64,000 nucleotides of DNA from assembly GCF_037126465.1 (NCBI RefSeq), contig NC_088202.1:105555962-105619961 (forward strand), written 5' to 3'. The stretch's first letter is position 1; the number at the start of each line of letters is the position of its first letter. The notes below the pieces were generated by a model. That model was not told where the DNA came from. It ran no database searches and saw only the letters and a program-made list of their open reading frames with translations. Both the position numbers and the translations under genes were made by a program. The DNA comes from Ornithodoros turicata (taxonomy: Eukaryota > Arthropoda > Arachnida > Ixodida > Argasidae). This document shows, one piece after another, positions 33,455 through 45,150 of the stretch.

Positions 33455-33522
33455 TCTGCCGGCTGTTCAAGCAGTCTTAGCGCTTGAGCCTCTCCTGTGC
33501 CATTTTCCCTCTCCACCTGTGA

Positions 33523-34570
33523 ATGGTTAATAATCCGACGCTTCCTCCAACAGCCCCTTATCGCCACACGACAATCTTTGAATGGAATGCTCCAAGTCTC
33601 CAGTCGAAGACGCTTGATTTTCGCCAATTCGTATGGCGGCACAAATTCTCCTTGCTCTGCGTCTCCGAATGTGGTATCACAGAAGGTTTTCGGCTCTCAA
33701 ACTACCTCACCTTCCTTTCTGAACCTCGAGGGCGGACAAGTTGTGTCGCGCTTTTTGTCCCGCCTGACATTCCCGTAGTCCGCCGAACAGTGCCGGGCAA
33801 GCAGAGGATTGGTGACTGTGTGGCCTGCTCCATTCGTCTGGGCTCCCTTGATCTCACGGTTGTCTCCTTTTATTTGCCCCCTGGTGTTCCCTACGACATG
33901 GCTGAATTGGGCACGCTTATTGCCAGCCTCCCGTCGCCGCTTGTGCTTTGTGGTGATTTGAACGCGTATAATGCCGGCTGGGGTAGCACGCGCACCGATA
34001 CAAGAGGACAGCGCCTTCTGGACCTCTTCGCCGACAGGACTCTAAGTATCTTAAACGACGATTCCACTACTGTTCTTCAGGCCACGTACCTCTCCTCATG
34101 TCTTGATCTTAATAATAAAAATTGGGTGTTTACGTCGCGAGACAACTGAGATCATGAACAACGCCACAGCGGTCAGTCTGTGGATTGCTTTTGCCCACCT
34201 GAGAGTTCTTTAACGTGCGATGAAAGCTCATCACACGGCACCCCGTTATTTAACGTCCCTCGCGGAAGACGGCGTGTCTAAGCAACTTGTACTCTGCCAC
34301 CAAGTTGCTGGCGTCCTTAGCCGGGTTCGAACCCGCGATCTCGGGATCAGAAGGCGAACACGCTACCGACTGAGCCACCGAGGCCGTTGTGTCTTGATCT
34401 TACCGCTGTGTCAACATCAGTGGCTCTTCCCTTCACATGGGGTGTAGGTGCCGACACCCTTAGAAGCGTCCATTTGCCCGTTCGAATCGGCATCGGACGA
34501 TCGCGTCAGCCTGCTACATCACGTTCCATCAAGCAAAACCAATTGGCAGCTTTTTCAGACCACACTGGAG
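33523..34570 (+). pseudogene. LINE C endonuclease (AP-type), split by a SINE
   Basis: First half 33523-34098: IFEWNAPSLQSK, an N-rich start like the NxxG box; SECGI with the catalytic Glu; VVSFYLPPG; LVLCGDLNAYNAGWGS with the GDLNAHH-type metal site (His lost); then TRGQRLLDLFADRTLSILND. The second half resumes at 34403 with the SDHLP-type box region (DTLRSVHLPV, Asp replaced by Val). The domain nicks target DNA to prime reverse transcription. A SINE inserted at 34112-34389 with a 13-bp duplication breaks it. Confidence 0.8.
34099..34402 (-). mobile_element. tRNA-derived SINE, copy 2, inside LINE C
   Basis: The insert 34112-34389 (278 bp) is flanked by TGTCTTGATCTTA (34099-34111 and 34390-34402). 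On the minus strand it starts GGCCTCGGTGGCTCAGTCGG (A box), has a perfect B box GGTTCGAACCC near 34330, a body including GGGACGTTAAATAACGGGG and GTTAAAGAACTCTCAGG, and ends TCGCGACGTAAAC with a short A/T-rich tail containing TTATTATT. The head resembles a tRNA, as in tick Ruka-type SINEs. This is the best preserved of the three copies here. Confidence 0.9.
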
Positions 34571-34639
34571 TCGGCTTCGTCAAACAATGCACTGGGAAAC
34601 CAGCAGGATTTCCCCCGTACTGTGGCAGGTGCTGCGCAG

Positions 34640-36555
34640 GCTGCTACTACCTGCTTCCTTGTCCCGGTGTGTTTCTCTGCAGTCGATGCTAAGTACGAGC
34701 GGCTTCGTGCAATTCGTCGTCGCGCGGAACGCCGTGCCCGACGCACCGGTCACGCTCCTGACCGCCTCGAAGCTCGGCGGCTTCAGAAAGCTATTGGGTG
34801 CCAGCTACGTCACCTTGCCCGGGACCACTGGCGCAGGTTCACGTCCTTTTTATCCCCTCGTACGCCAGTCTCCTGGATATGGGGAGTACTACGAGGCCTC
34901 TCTTCCCCTGCATCTCAGCGGAATCCGTTCCGCTCCCTGTCTCTCTGTACATCACAGTCTCAGCTACAAATTGCAGAGGATTTTGCAGCACCCCCAGCTC
35001 AGCGACGCCTGCAGTCCCAATTCACGCGCCAAGACATCCGATCGTGGACACTCCCTTCACCCTCGCTGAACTCGAAACTGCACTTGCAGCCGCTCCTCAG
35101 CACACCTCATCTGGGGCAGATCAAGTTACTTATAGGCCTCTTTGGCATCTTCCCCTGTCCGGTCGCTTGCACCACCTGACTTCTCAATGAGAGTTGGTGC
35201 GCCGGACAAGTTCCTGAGGATTGGAAGACGGCAATTGTGGTTCCTATCCTCAAACCGGGACAATCGCCGCAAAACATCGACTCTTTCCGCCCCATTGCCC
35301 TGACCAGCTGTATAGGGAAGACACTTGAACGCATTATTTTTACAAGTCTAAGTTGGTTCCTTGAGACTGCTGAGTATTTCCCGGAAGTGATGGCGGGTTT
35401 CGCCGGGGTCGCTCAGCGCTGGACTGTGTCGTCACCCTAGTCAGCCAGGTACAACAAGCCAAAGCCAAGGGATTATTGACTGCCGCTGTGTTCCTCGATG
35501 TACAGAAAGCCCCCAACAGCGTTTATCATGCTGGTATACTTGACGCTCTTGCTGCGGCTCAAGTTGGCGGCTGCCCTCTGCGGTGGATACTTTTTATCAG
35601 GCCACTATCTCTTCGTGCGCACCGCTGATGGTGACACCACAAAGCACCGCGTGACCCGTGGGGTCCCGCAGGGCAGTGTCCTCGGCCCCCTCCTCTTTAA
35701 TCTTATCATGGCCTCCCTTACCCCGTTGCTCCCTGCTCATACATCCATCACGATATACGCCGACGACATCTGTATCTGGACTTCTGGAACCCGCCGAGAT
35801 ACGATCCATCGCCGACTGCAACACTTTCTATATGTGATTACCACCTACCGTGCCTCCCGTGGCCTAACAGTCTCCACGGCGAAGACTATTGCAATGGCGT
35901 TCTCGCGCAAATGCTTCAGCAGGTATCCGCTCTACCTTGACGGCTCCCCTTTGACTTTTACCACGTCGTGCCGATACCTAGGTCTAATACTTGATCGCGA
36001 CCTAACGTGGTCCATGTGAAGATGATTACCACAAAGGCGGCTGCCTCAGTTCACGTCCTCAGACGTATCGCTGGTGCGTCCTGGGGCCCGTCACGCTCTG
36101 ATCTTCATCGCGTCCACCAGGCCCTCGTGTTGGGGACACTGCGTTACAGCCTCCCTGTCTTGCATGCCCCCAGCCAAACACAGGAGCGCGAGCTGCTTAA
36201 CACCCAGGCCCGCGGCCTTCGCATTTGTCTGGGAGTACCACGAACATCAGAGACTTACTGTACTCTTGCTGAAGCACGGGAGACGCTTGTTCCCCTTCTA
36301 CTGGATGCTGATAACCTGCGAGTATATACTCGCTATCTCACCCGTCACCCTCACCACTATCTTCGCCATATTGACGACGACTGCCCTGACTCAGCTTTCG
36401 ACAAGGCCATCGCCCGCCTGAAGAATCATCTCCCTTCCTCTTCACCCGCTCCCTCTTATGCGTCAGCAATGTGGACCTTTGCACGTCCTGATATCTGCTC
36501 CTCCATCCCCGGTCTTCAGCGCAAGCGTGACACTCCCGCACCTGTAGCCCTCTAA
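34640..36555 (+). pseudogene. LINE C reverse transcriptase, frameshifted
   Basis: The linker after the endonuclease holds IRRRAERRARRTG (about 34715). RT boxes then follow: VVPILKPGQ and FRPIALTSCIGKTLERI (about 35237-35340), FLDVQKAPNS with the first catalytic Asp (about 35490), GVPQGSVLGPLLFNLIMASL (about 35660) and IYADDICIWTSG with the catalytic Asp pair intact (about 35756). The stretch 36007-36555 continues with the thumb-like region (KAAASVHVLRRIAG). The segments lie in three frames, so the gene is dead, but it is less decayed than LINE A. Confidence 0.85.
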
Positions 36556-36960
36556 CTCGCTCTCGATTTTCTGCACTCCACGTATCAGAACCATCGCCAG
36601 GTGTACACGGACGGCTCAGTCACGACAGACAGCTCGGGCGCTGCATTTATATTCCTGATAGTGACTTTCAGCAAGCCTTTGCCCTCCCTTACCCAATGTC
36701 CTCTATGAAAGCAGAACTCCTCGGCATCCTGTCGGCTCTACAGCACGTGCTCGGTCTGCCGGCAGCACAGTAGGTTTTTCTGACTGACAGCAAGGCTTCA
36801 CTGGATCTTCTGCTCTCTTTTCGCCCCAGCACAATATGCACTCTCCACGCGCTCGTACTGCAAGCTCTGACACAACTCGCGGCTACTGACCATTCTGTGA
36901 CGCTTCAATGGATCCCGGGACACGTAGGCCTTCTTGGTAACACCCGTGCATACACAATGG
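36556..36960 (+). pseudogene. LINE C RNase H domain, broken
   Basis: VYTDGSVTTDSSGAAF (about 36601) has the first catalytic Asp; MKAELLGILSAL (about 36707) has the catalytic Glu; LTDSKASLDLL (about 36780) has the second Asp; WIPGHVGLLGN (about 36910) is the end motif with His. The stop at 36552-36554 and further frame changes interrupt it. RNase H would remove RNA from the RNA-DNA hybrid. Its presence separates I-type LINEs from Jockey or CR1. Confidence 0.85.
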
Positions 36961-37139
36961 CAAGACACGCAGCATCTATACCAGAGCTCTCCCTGCTACC
37001 CCTCTACCCCTAACGACCTCTGCCTGTTCCCTGCACATTCGCCGGTGGCGCTGTGTCCGCACCCGGCAGTTCCGAGCGGACTCTACCTCATATCATCGTT
37101 TCGTACGTCTCATTGACCCCCTGCAGGACTTTACTATTG

Positions 37140-37426
37140 GCTGCCGTTGCAATAGAGCTGAAGAATCAGACGAATGCGCCAAAATGAGCCAGACGAACTC
37201 CCCCAATTGCACAACTTGTTGTGTGGAAGCCGACATTGAGCAATACCTATTATCCTGCAACCGGTACCTCTCACAAAGACTCATCCTCCAACGTCACCTG
37301 CGACAACTTGACTACCCTAACGTCACTTTGGCCACCCTGCTCGGCCTGGTCCTGCACAACCAAGGGGCGGTTACGACTACCCTCTTGAGCTTTCTTCGTG
37401 CCCCCGGCCTCTCGACCAGCCTCTAA
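37140..37426 (+). pseudogene. LINE C C-terminal zinc-finger-like region
   Basis: Frame 37184-37426 contains CTTCCVEADIEQYLLSCNRY, equivalent to the C-x2-C-x8-H-x4-C motif at the end of related LINEs (the His is replaced), followed by LLSFLRAPGLSTSL and a stop. A pyrimidine-rich 3' UTR and AATAAA (37530) follow before the poly-C end. Confidence 0.75.
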
Positions 37427-37556
37427 GGCCCCTTCTATGTGTGTGTGTATTTCTTTTTCCTTTTCTTTTTTCTTGAAGGAATAGCAAGTCGGCCTACGCC
37501 TGACTAACCTTCCCCGCTTTTCTTTTTTCAATAAATATACCCCCCCCCCTAACGAA

Positions 37557-39689
37557 TAGTCCAGAGTCAAAAGCTTATCTCTTTTGCGTTGTCAACAACA
37601 TAAATGAATCAACGAATCCAGGGGGGTTACCGTGAGTAATAACCTTTTCACCAATTCGGGACGCTTTTAGTACGACCTTTCGAATTGACGCCCATTAAAT
37701 ACGCGGTGTCTTAATGGTGCTTCGCCTGAGACTGTAACGGGGGGAGGGAGGGGGGGGGGGTGACGTGGGGATTCGAGCGGTCTGCCTGCCTAGATTGGAT
37801 TGCTTAACGGATAAGATTCCAAGGAATAGCAACAAAGGTGATGTCAGCGATCTGTATGATGGTGGGATTCTGTACGAGTCTCCTTTCGCTACGTGCCCCT
37901 CAACGCGAACGACACGCGATTTGTGATCCAATTTGTTGCTTGCAGAGATTGGGATTGGTTTGCATTGAATTTTAATAAAAATAATGTGAAGATTGTGGCT
38001 CACCAAATAGAACCGGCTACTCCAGTACACTTGTACCGCTAGAATGCGGTTAATAGCACAGACCACCAAATGTCGGTGGGGATGACGATGTTATGGCAGC
38101 ATAATGAGTGTAGAAGTTAAAAAATGACAGAGTTTGGGAACCTCCAGTCTTCCCAAGGTTCTGTGAAAAATGAGTTCCTTAGTGGCGAGCAACAGAGAGT
38201 CTCGACCATACATTCTTTTATCGACTAATCAAGTGTACCCACAAGTCTTGACTGTATCCATTTCGAGTGCACCCATGAAATTTGTACCCATAATGTGAGG
38301 TTAAATTTTCCGCAAGAAGCTTTCAGTAGCGCTTGTTCAAGTTTTCGATTTCTATCGCCTTCTAAAAGCGCCGCAGGTAGGAACACAGTTCACGGATATG
38401 GAGAACGGGCATAGGTTATACGCAAAAGCTGGGAGACGGTGAAAATTCATTACGCACGGGCGCCAACGTCAGCTGAAAACAGCGTTAATAAATAACAAGC
38501 AACGTTGGACCGAACAGCCATCAAAATGCACACCCTTACAGAAGCTTTGTTTTACCTGGGATGAAAATAAGGAAGCGTGTGGCTAATTAACCGTGTTGCA
38601 ACCGGCCCTTTCAGAGGCAAGCTAACATTCTCTGCGCTTCTGCATTCAGTCTTCACTTCGCAGTTCATTAACTTAGTGCTTTCGCTTCAACGTGTGAAGC
38701 GCCAACACTTTTAGTCCCGCACGGGAGACGCATCAGAAATCCGAAAAGCTTATCGATTTCCTCTGCACACGTAAATAGGCTCTACATTCGAAATGGAATC
38801 GCGCAATGGGACGCGTTTTAGGATGGCCAGGCGGTAACTTCGACAAGGCCCGTCCTTTAGTGTCCCCAGGGACACTCGTGCGACGTTCATCCTTTCAAAC
38901 GTGAAGTTCATATTCTCCGCGTCCATTGCCTGAATCAATAGTCGTAATTCGGTGAGTTTGTGCCTTCTGCCGCTAGAGTTCTGCACTCTAAATGCTCTCA
39001 GATTGGGATTTCAGAGAATATTAATGAAGTTAGGTCGTTGTAAAGAACGTATGTAGTTCGCGCGAGGAAATAGAAGATTAAGCCGAAAGGCACGTTATTT
39101 GAAGTACTAATGCGGAAGTTAGTTTCAGACAGCCAACGCAACCGAGTTTTCTCCGGGAAGGTAAGGCAATGTACGAGGCCTAGAATACTATTCCCTCGTT
39201 TAGGCGGAAAGCGGACGTTTCGATCGATGCATTCGGGGTTAAATCGTGTTATATTGACTTTAAACGTAGACATAGCTTTCGTAGAAAAGTTGCTTCCCAA
39301 AAAAGCTGCACGAGCAACGTTAACTGAGTGAATACAGTACTCACTCCTCGGGCGGTGAATTCAAGGTCAAACCAACTGGCCTGAGCATGAACCTTATCAC
39401 AAGCTATACCTTCTGAGCTCTTCTGTGAGTTTCCCGGGTGTTGCCAAATATGTCGGGAGAACTACGCATCAGGATTACAAGCCCTGTGACACAAATACAC
39501 ACAAAAATTGCGAGTGTAGCGCGTAATCCTGGAGCGCAAGAGAGTTTTCAATCTCGCGGGTCAGAAAACTTGCTCCCCTCGGCTGCGAGTCCGCAACGTA
39601 ATGTGCCGCACCAATACTGTGGCGAGCGACTTCTTTTTGCTTTATTTCTTTTTTTTGCAGCGCCATCCGCCCCGCGTCTCGCCCGGTCG
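37557..39689. other. no recognisable feature
   Basis: Poly-G tract at about 37740-37760 next to a GACGTGGGGATTCGAGCG word that recurs in similar form near 58330. Otherwise unassigned. Confidence 0.45.
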
Positions 39690-39800
39690 CTCTGGCTAGC
39701 AGATGATTCTCCGTGACCAATGAAAAACGCTCTGCCACCTTACGTCACGTGACGCGAGGAGCCGTTGGGCGTGTCGTCGCCGCCGCGCGCTCTCTTGCAA
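39690..39800 (+). promoter_or_regulatory. possible promoter patch (CCAAT, CRE/E-box)
   Basis: GACCAATGAAAAA (39716), then TTACGTCACGTGACGCG (39741) combining a CRE half-site and a CACGTG E-box, then CpG-rich sequence to 39790. The surrounding region is AT-rich, so the patch stands out. A splice-donor-like AAGGTAGGA follows near 39866. No coding exon can be linked. Confidence 0.25.
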
Positions 39801-42800
39801 ATCAATTTTCTCAGTAAATTTGAACTTTCCAAATGAAATATTTTGCGTTTGACGACTGTTCCTGAAGGTAGGATGCTCATACGACGCAGTAAAAAGATAT
39901 ATGTTCGAAGTGCCTTCCATTCTCATTTTAAAATAACGAGAAGAAAAAAGAAAAAAAAATATACGTAAATTCAGGCAAGTTCAACACAGTATACCCTATG
40001 CCTACCGACTATCATATGTCAATTTGTCCGTTCCTGTGCACCGGTCACAGCCACAGTTGCTCCACAGTGCTGGAAAAGCAAGCTCACAACCAGCACCAAA
40101 TTGCTGGGTTGGGAATTCGTTCGACGTCTGTAAAGCGTGCTTTGCCTGCATGGCTACAGTTCAGTGCGGGAAGCAAACCTTCGGCGCGCGCCATTCCATT
40201 TCCTCCGCTCGTGTGGTTTGCGATTTCGTTATCTCTGCGGAACAAACATTTCGCTGTCATAATAAGTGTGCACTAGGATATATTTTGGTGCCATAGGCAT
40301 GAAGTGTTACGTGCTTTGGATTGACTGTACTTATGTCACCTGTGTGTAAGAACACTGCACGCATATTTTCACTACTTACAATGAAGTCCCAGTGTGGTCG
40401 AGTGGACTAGTCCACTTCTAAGGAAACTCATCAAAACTAATGAAACTCAGTGACATGCGCTAATGAATGAAGTCGGACAGGAATTTTCGTAATTAACTTC
40501 ACTTCTATTTTTCCATGAGTGCGCTAGTTAATATTACTTCCAGTACCGGCTTCGCACAGTGTTGAGCAAGAACTTAATGATGGCTAGCTCTTCTACAAGA
40601 GCAAAATAACTGTGACGAGGTTATTGCCTCAGAGCACCGTCGTTTCTGGAAATGACTTCCGCCTACAAAAGTATGAGGGACGATGAAAGTATTTTTGCTG
40701 ATTATTGTTGCTCTATTTTTGTACGGCATATGAGCGGAAATTACACCGTCGCTCCTCGATCCGCTTCATAATTAGGAATAAATAGAAAAAAAATCTGCTT
40801 TAATGGAACTGAAGGTGACGTTCGAAATTAGGAAGCCGATTCGCAGAACGCTCTTTCTGTCCGGGAATGAGAAAGCATTGAGAAGAACTGTGAATGTGAA
40901 AGCGTGCTTAGAATATGTATCCAATTATTAATATGTATTCCGTTTACGAAAATAAAATTTATGTAACGCGTAGAAAAATGCGTGATTGCGTGCCAGGAGA
41001 TGACATGTTGCACTTTACCCATTCCCCATAGTCCGCTATTATGTTTCGTTCAATACAAGTTGTTAAGCCCATGTCACGATGTCGCTACACAGACAAGACA
41101 AGACAGTTACCAAACACAAGATTTTTTGTCGTGCTCGTTGTTGCGTCATACTAAAAGACACGGAAAAACGACAATGCTATGCAATAGTGTCTTTCGAACA
41201 TGTTTCGTCGCGTGTTCTTGTTTCGGCCTCCAGTCGCCTCACTCGACTCACCTAAGAGACACACAAGGTCGACACCGTCGTTGCGCAACACCCCCTCCCC
41301 CCCCCGACCTCCACCACGTGTATTTATAGGTATATTGTATACCACACTCAAATAGTGTGTGTATTTTCAACTCAATACTGTGATACGTTTGCATTGTCGT
41401 CATACCATGTTCAGTTTCACAACAAGCTAGTGTAGCTCTACGTAAAACTACCTTTGCTTCCATGGTGTTTTTCTTCTTCTTTCCAATACATTGTGGGAGA
41501 GGACAACAACTCATTGATCCAGTAGTAGCAGATTTTGCAGAGAAAGAGATGAAGGTCGACTGACGAACACTGTGGAATAAAACTCCCATACAACGAGCCA
41601 ATAACGTCTAAGATTAAATAAATATGATTATTAATATATAAATAAATTACTTTATTTTTAAAGTATTTGTGCTGTAGTTTAACTACGTTTTCCCTTCAGT
41701 TTACAGTATTGTATTTTAAGTACATTTTTACAGTATATTGTACTTGTCTGTTTTACATCAAGATGCTAGGGACGCCAACAGCACTCGCGCTTTACTTCGC
41801 GATCCCTTCAGACGACACTGCTACGTGCTATCTTTTTTTTTTTAAATCGGCAGTTTGACACGGACAGGAAAATGACAGAGGACACGGTTCAAATATAAAT
41901 GAACTGCGAGGTCCCGAGCCCCTCAGACATGTTGAGAGGGAGAGAGGCAGAGAAGAAAAAATGGAGACGTTGGCCGTTGGCAGCCGTGTTAACTCTGGGT
42001 CGATTTGCCTCGCACGCTGTGCCGCACCCTTAAATGTCCAGATCCAGCGTAACCATTTTAGCGTCAACAACCGGTGGAGCCGTGCCAGAGGGGTGCGGAA
42101 GTGCGCCAGCCGGCCCCAGTCAAATGTTGACATCTCCACCCGCCCAAATTACCATCTTCATTTGAATATTTACGGCCAACAGATCGTGACGCCTCGCTGT
42201 GAACGTCTTAGTGTTTTGGCCACACAGTAATTTGGCGACTGTACCGCAGTTTAGGATGCCTTCATATTATGCTCTCGACAGCTCGAGCGCTCTCTGGCTG
42301 CAAATCAGACCGACGGGGACTCCGAGAATGCTTGTCCCTCCGAAGGGCGCATACTGTCCCATGCCGTGCAATTAACCTTCGATGAAAGATGAAACTAACC
42401 TCCGCACCGGTATGGATAACCCTGCTCTGTCTTACATGGTGTGCACTACACACGTACAACTAACCTAGTGTTATTTTTTAAATATTAATACTAAGGTATT
42501 AAAATTTTATTGGCTTAAACAGTTAGAGAAAAAAAATAGTGCTTTAAGTAACGCATGTGTGCAAAACTAATGTTTAATTCTGCAAGAAACCTGTGCGAAT
42601 GAAAAACACTGGACAAAGCATTCAAGATCTATTCCGCAGAGCGTTTCCATTGCACTGGAGTAAATTGCCCTGATGTAATGCTTGAAGATTAATGCTTGGT
42701 TATTGTAATCTGATGCCTCAAATAGCTACACACGTAGGACGTTTTCCCGGTGATTTTTATAAAATCAAAAACAAAACAAGAATAAATATCTTAAAATTGT

Positions 42801-43484
42801 TTCTTCTTGCTTACACGCGAGAATGGCTTTGCCTGCGTATTTGAAGCGCTCAGTTATTATAGGCCTCAATATATTTTTCTTGCTGTTCTTGGCTACATAA
42901 TTGTCTCGTCAAACAACAACAAATACCCACACTTCATGTATGTAACTCCAAATAATCAAAGTGAGTATGCTCCGTGTTTCCGGCCTAATCTGTCGGTCAG
43001 GTACCTTCTAGATTGCTCCACACGGTCTTTTTTGTATATAGTTGCACGGAGCAAGGCACGGGCCCTGAGCCGTATGTCTTCTAGAGCAGTACATTGCCCG
43101 ATCAAAACCTTGACAATTTGTTAGAGGCAGATAACATCGTCGGTATTTAAGAACTGGCTAACACTTTTCAATGTTGGATGGATGGATACAACCAAAACAA
43201 TGTACTGTTTTCTGTCTCTGCTAAGTATCGTACCATATGACCTAGAAGAAGACTTCTCTGCGACTCAGGTTGTTGCTACCCATTCGTCCGCGCTACGAGA
43301 ACAAACACATGTGCACAGAAGCTCATGAAGGACAAGTTCAGTCATGACACCTGTAAAACTCTTCACTAGCCGGCCAACTTACTATAGGGTACCAATATTT
43401 TTACTTGTTCTCACAAAAGAGAGAATTTGAGATGGCGGCTTCCAGGTGCTGAGCGCTTTCTATTCCTGGACTCTGAGGAGGCAC
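39801..43484. other. no recognisable gene
   Basis: Unassigned. Holds poly-C near 41296-41304 and TTTATTAATATATAAATAAA-like low-complexity sequence around 41620-41660. The minus frame 42139-41828 (103 codons) has a Leu-rich stretch but no motif. Confidence 0.45.
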
Positions 43485-43545
43485 TATAAAAAAGAGTCTG
43501 AAAGGAGAATCCGCTTTGTTTGCCAATAAACACGTTCCCAACGGA
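43485..43545 (+). promoter_or_regulatory. compact TATA box and polyadenylation signal, LTR-like
   Basis: TATAAA (43485-43490) and AATAAA (43525-43530) only 40 bases apart, as in the U3-R part of short LTRs. No terminal repeats or primer site could be fixed, so it is only a candidate solo LTR. Confidence 0.25.
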
Positions 43546-44035
43546 GAAAAAAAAAACTTCTTCCGGTAACTACTTTAATAATGAAGAGAGTCAAACAACA
43601 CAGAGACAAACAAAATACAGAGACAACACTTTGTCTCTCTTGTTATTTTTTCGGGGATGCAGGATTTCGTTCATCTCTTTCGCTCGAGAATAATAACTTG
43701 GAACTTTTAAAGGACAATAAAACTAAACATCCCGTTTTGTTTGTAATACCAGATAACCATTACAACACTTTATATCCGGCGACCATGGTCGTCATTAAAA
43801 CAATTTGTAACCTCGTAATCCCACGCCCATACAACAGGCGTTAGGAAGACGACCTTGGTAGAAATGCGTAGCAGGGAAAACAATATCAAGGCCAAGACAA
43901 TTTTTTAAGCAATAAGCCCATTCTGAAAAGCCACTTTGTCATTTTTTTTTTTTTGCAAAGCCGCACGGTTAGCCCCCAGTAGACCAAAACTTGAACGTGG
44001 CGCCTATATCTGAGACCTCGCTCTGGTACCCCTCT
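43546..44035. other. no recognisable feature
   Basis: Contains an A8-10 tract and a (T)12 tract near 43943. The 87-codon frame 43581-43844 has no motif. Confidence 0.4.
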
Positions 44036-44330
44036 GTAATTTGATAATAATTCGGGGCTTCACATCGCGAAACAACTGTGATCATGAGCGACGGCACAGT
44101 GGTCGGGTCTGTGGATCAATTTTGCCCTCCAGAGGGTTCTTTAACGTGCCCCGAAATCTCGACACACGGCACACCACATTTAACGTCCCTCGCGGAAGAC
44201 GGCGTGTCTGAGCCACTTGTACCCTTCCACCAAGTTGCCACCGTCCTCGGCCGGGTTTGAACCCGCAATCTTAGGATCAGTAGGTGGACGCGCAATCGAC
44301 TGAGCCACCGAGGCCGGCACGTAATTTGAT
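44036..44330 (-). mobile_element. tRNA-derived SINE, copy 3
   Basis: The insert 44046-44320 (275 bp) is flanked by GTAATTTGAT (44036-44045 and 44321-44330). On the minus strand: head GGCCTCGGTGGCTCAGTCG, B box GGTTCAAACCC (one change), body GGGACGTTAAATGTGGTG and GTTAAAGAACCCTC, tail TTTCGCGATGTG. The same family as the copies at 34112 and 7945, and in the same orientation. Confidence 0.9.
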
Positions 44331-44589
44331 CGAGGGTGTCCAGAACCGCGCTGTACTCTTTATCACAAGCGACTTCGGCACTGTTACCAGTGTTATCGCG
44401 ATGAAGCAACTCATTTGACTACCTCCAGTAACCTTGTGTAGTAGAATCTTCGATCTCTGCCTCTTCCGTAAAATATTCCACACCGAAATGCCGCGCTCTT
44501 CAGTGTTCATCTTGACCACAACAACAATAAATGAAGAAGAAGTGATGATGACATGGGATCTTGACCACAGGTTATGCCAAATAAATATA
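44331..44589. other. no recognisable feature
   Basis: Short unassigned spacer between the SINE and repeat T copy 3. Confidence 0.4.
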
Positions 44590-44740
44590 AAAGAGTTTAT
44601 TCGCAGCGACGTGAACCTGCATTCAAAGTTTTACGGTGCTCAGACAGTGTAACAGACGCGTAGAAAGTCGGCAGCGCGAATACCGAAACTCACTCCAACA
44701 TCTGTGCTTACGTGTCCGCAAGACGGGGAGGTAGTAATGT
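44590..44740 (+). repeat. dispersed repeat family T, copy 3 (partial)
   Basis: GTGAACCTGCATTCAAAGTTTTAC (24 bases, of which the first 15 and last 8 match the other copies), then GCGTAGAAAGTCGGCA and GAATACCGAAACTCACT, then CATCTGTGCTTACGTG follow the order of copies 1 and 2 in the opposite strand orientation. No TNGNG frame survives here. Confidence 0.45.
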
Positions 44741-45050
44741 GCATTCTGGTATTCGAAGTGTATAGTTGCGCTAGTAATTTGTGTAACCGTATATAGTATT
44801 TAGTTCAATATTTTTGCAGACGTTGGTTGGTTTAAGGTATTCTCTTTCTTCTCGTTTATACTTCCTCATCATGTGCTCAACCTCCTCCATGTATTGCCTT
44901 CGGGCCCCTAACATGTGGACGATAAATAAAGGCAGAGTGCAGGCCTGAATACAGTAAGTCTTCTATTCAAACCAAGAAAACACTACTTATTTACAGATGT
45001 TTGAAAAGTTGTATTGGGACCTCAAGTGGCGAATTTCCCCATTCATTGTC
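44741..45050. other. no recognisable feature
   Basis: Unassigned AT-rich sequence. Confidence 0.4.
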
Positions 45051-45150
45051 ATTAACTTATTTGTTGTTGTTGTTGTATTGGGGAACCTCTACTTCAAGGG
45101 TGAAACACCCCATGTCATCGTCGCCATTTATTTGTTGTGATTCGTTGTAC
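45051..45150 (+). repeat. GTT-triplet repeat with CCCCATGTCATCRTC block
   Basis: Five GTT triplets (45061-45076) followed by CACCCCATGTCATCGTCGCC, a block also present next to GTT runs at 5850-5940. Probably a fragment of the same dispersed family. Confidence 0.35.

Larger units (their letters stand above)
32834..37556 (+). mobile_element. LINE C, near-complete I-type non-LTR retrotransposon
   Basis: Order: ORF1 with zinc knuckles, AP-type endonuclease, RT, RNase H and a C-terminal zinc-finger-like region, ending in an AATAAA and poly-C stretch. The presence of RNase H after RT places it in the I group of LINEs. CCTAACGAA occurs just before 32843 and after 37547 and is a plausible 9-bp target duplication, although the poly-C next to it blurs the border. 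A SINE is inserted in the endonuclease. Stops and frameshifts throughout show it is no longer active. Confidence 0.85.

Noticed and set aside
34310..34389. A tRNA gene on the minus strand (A and B boxes)
   Set aside because: The sequence has a good B box but no complete cloverleaf acceptor, and a conserved 200-bp body and target duplication show that it is the head of a SINE. The same applies near 8110-8200 and 44240-44320.
44078..44260. Coding frames inside SINE copies
   Set aside because: They translate the SINE body and carry stops at different places in each copy.
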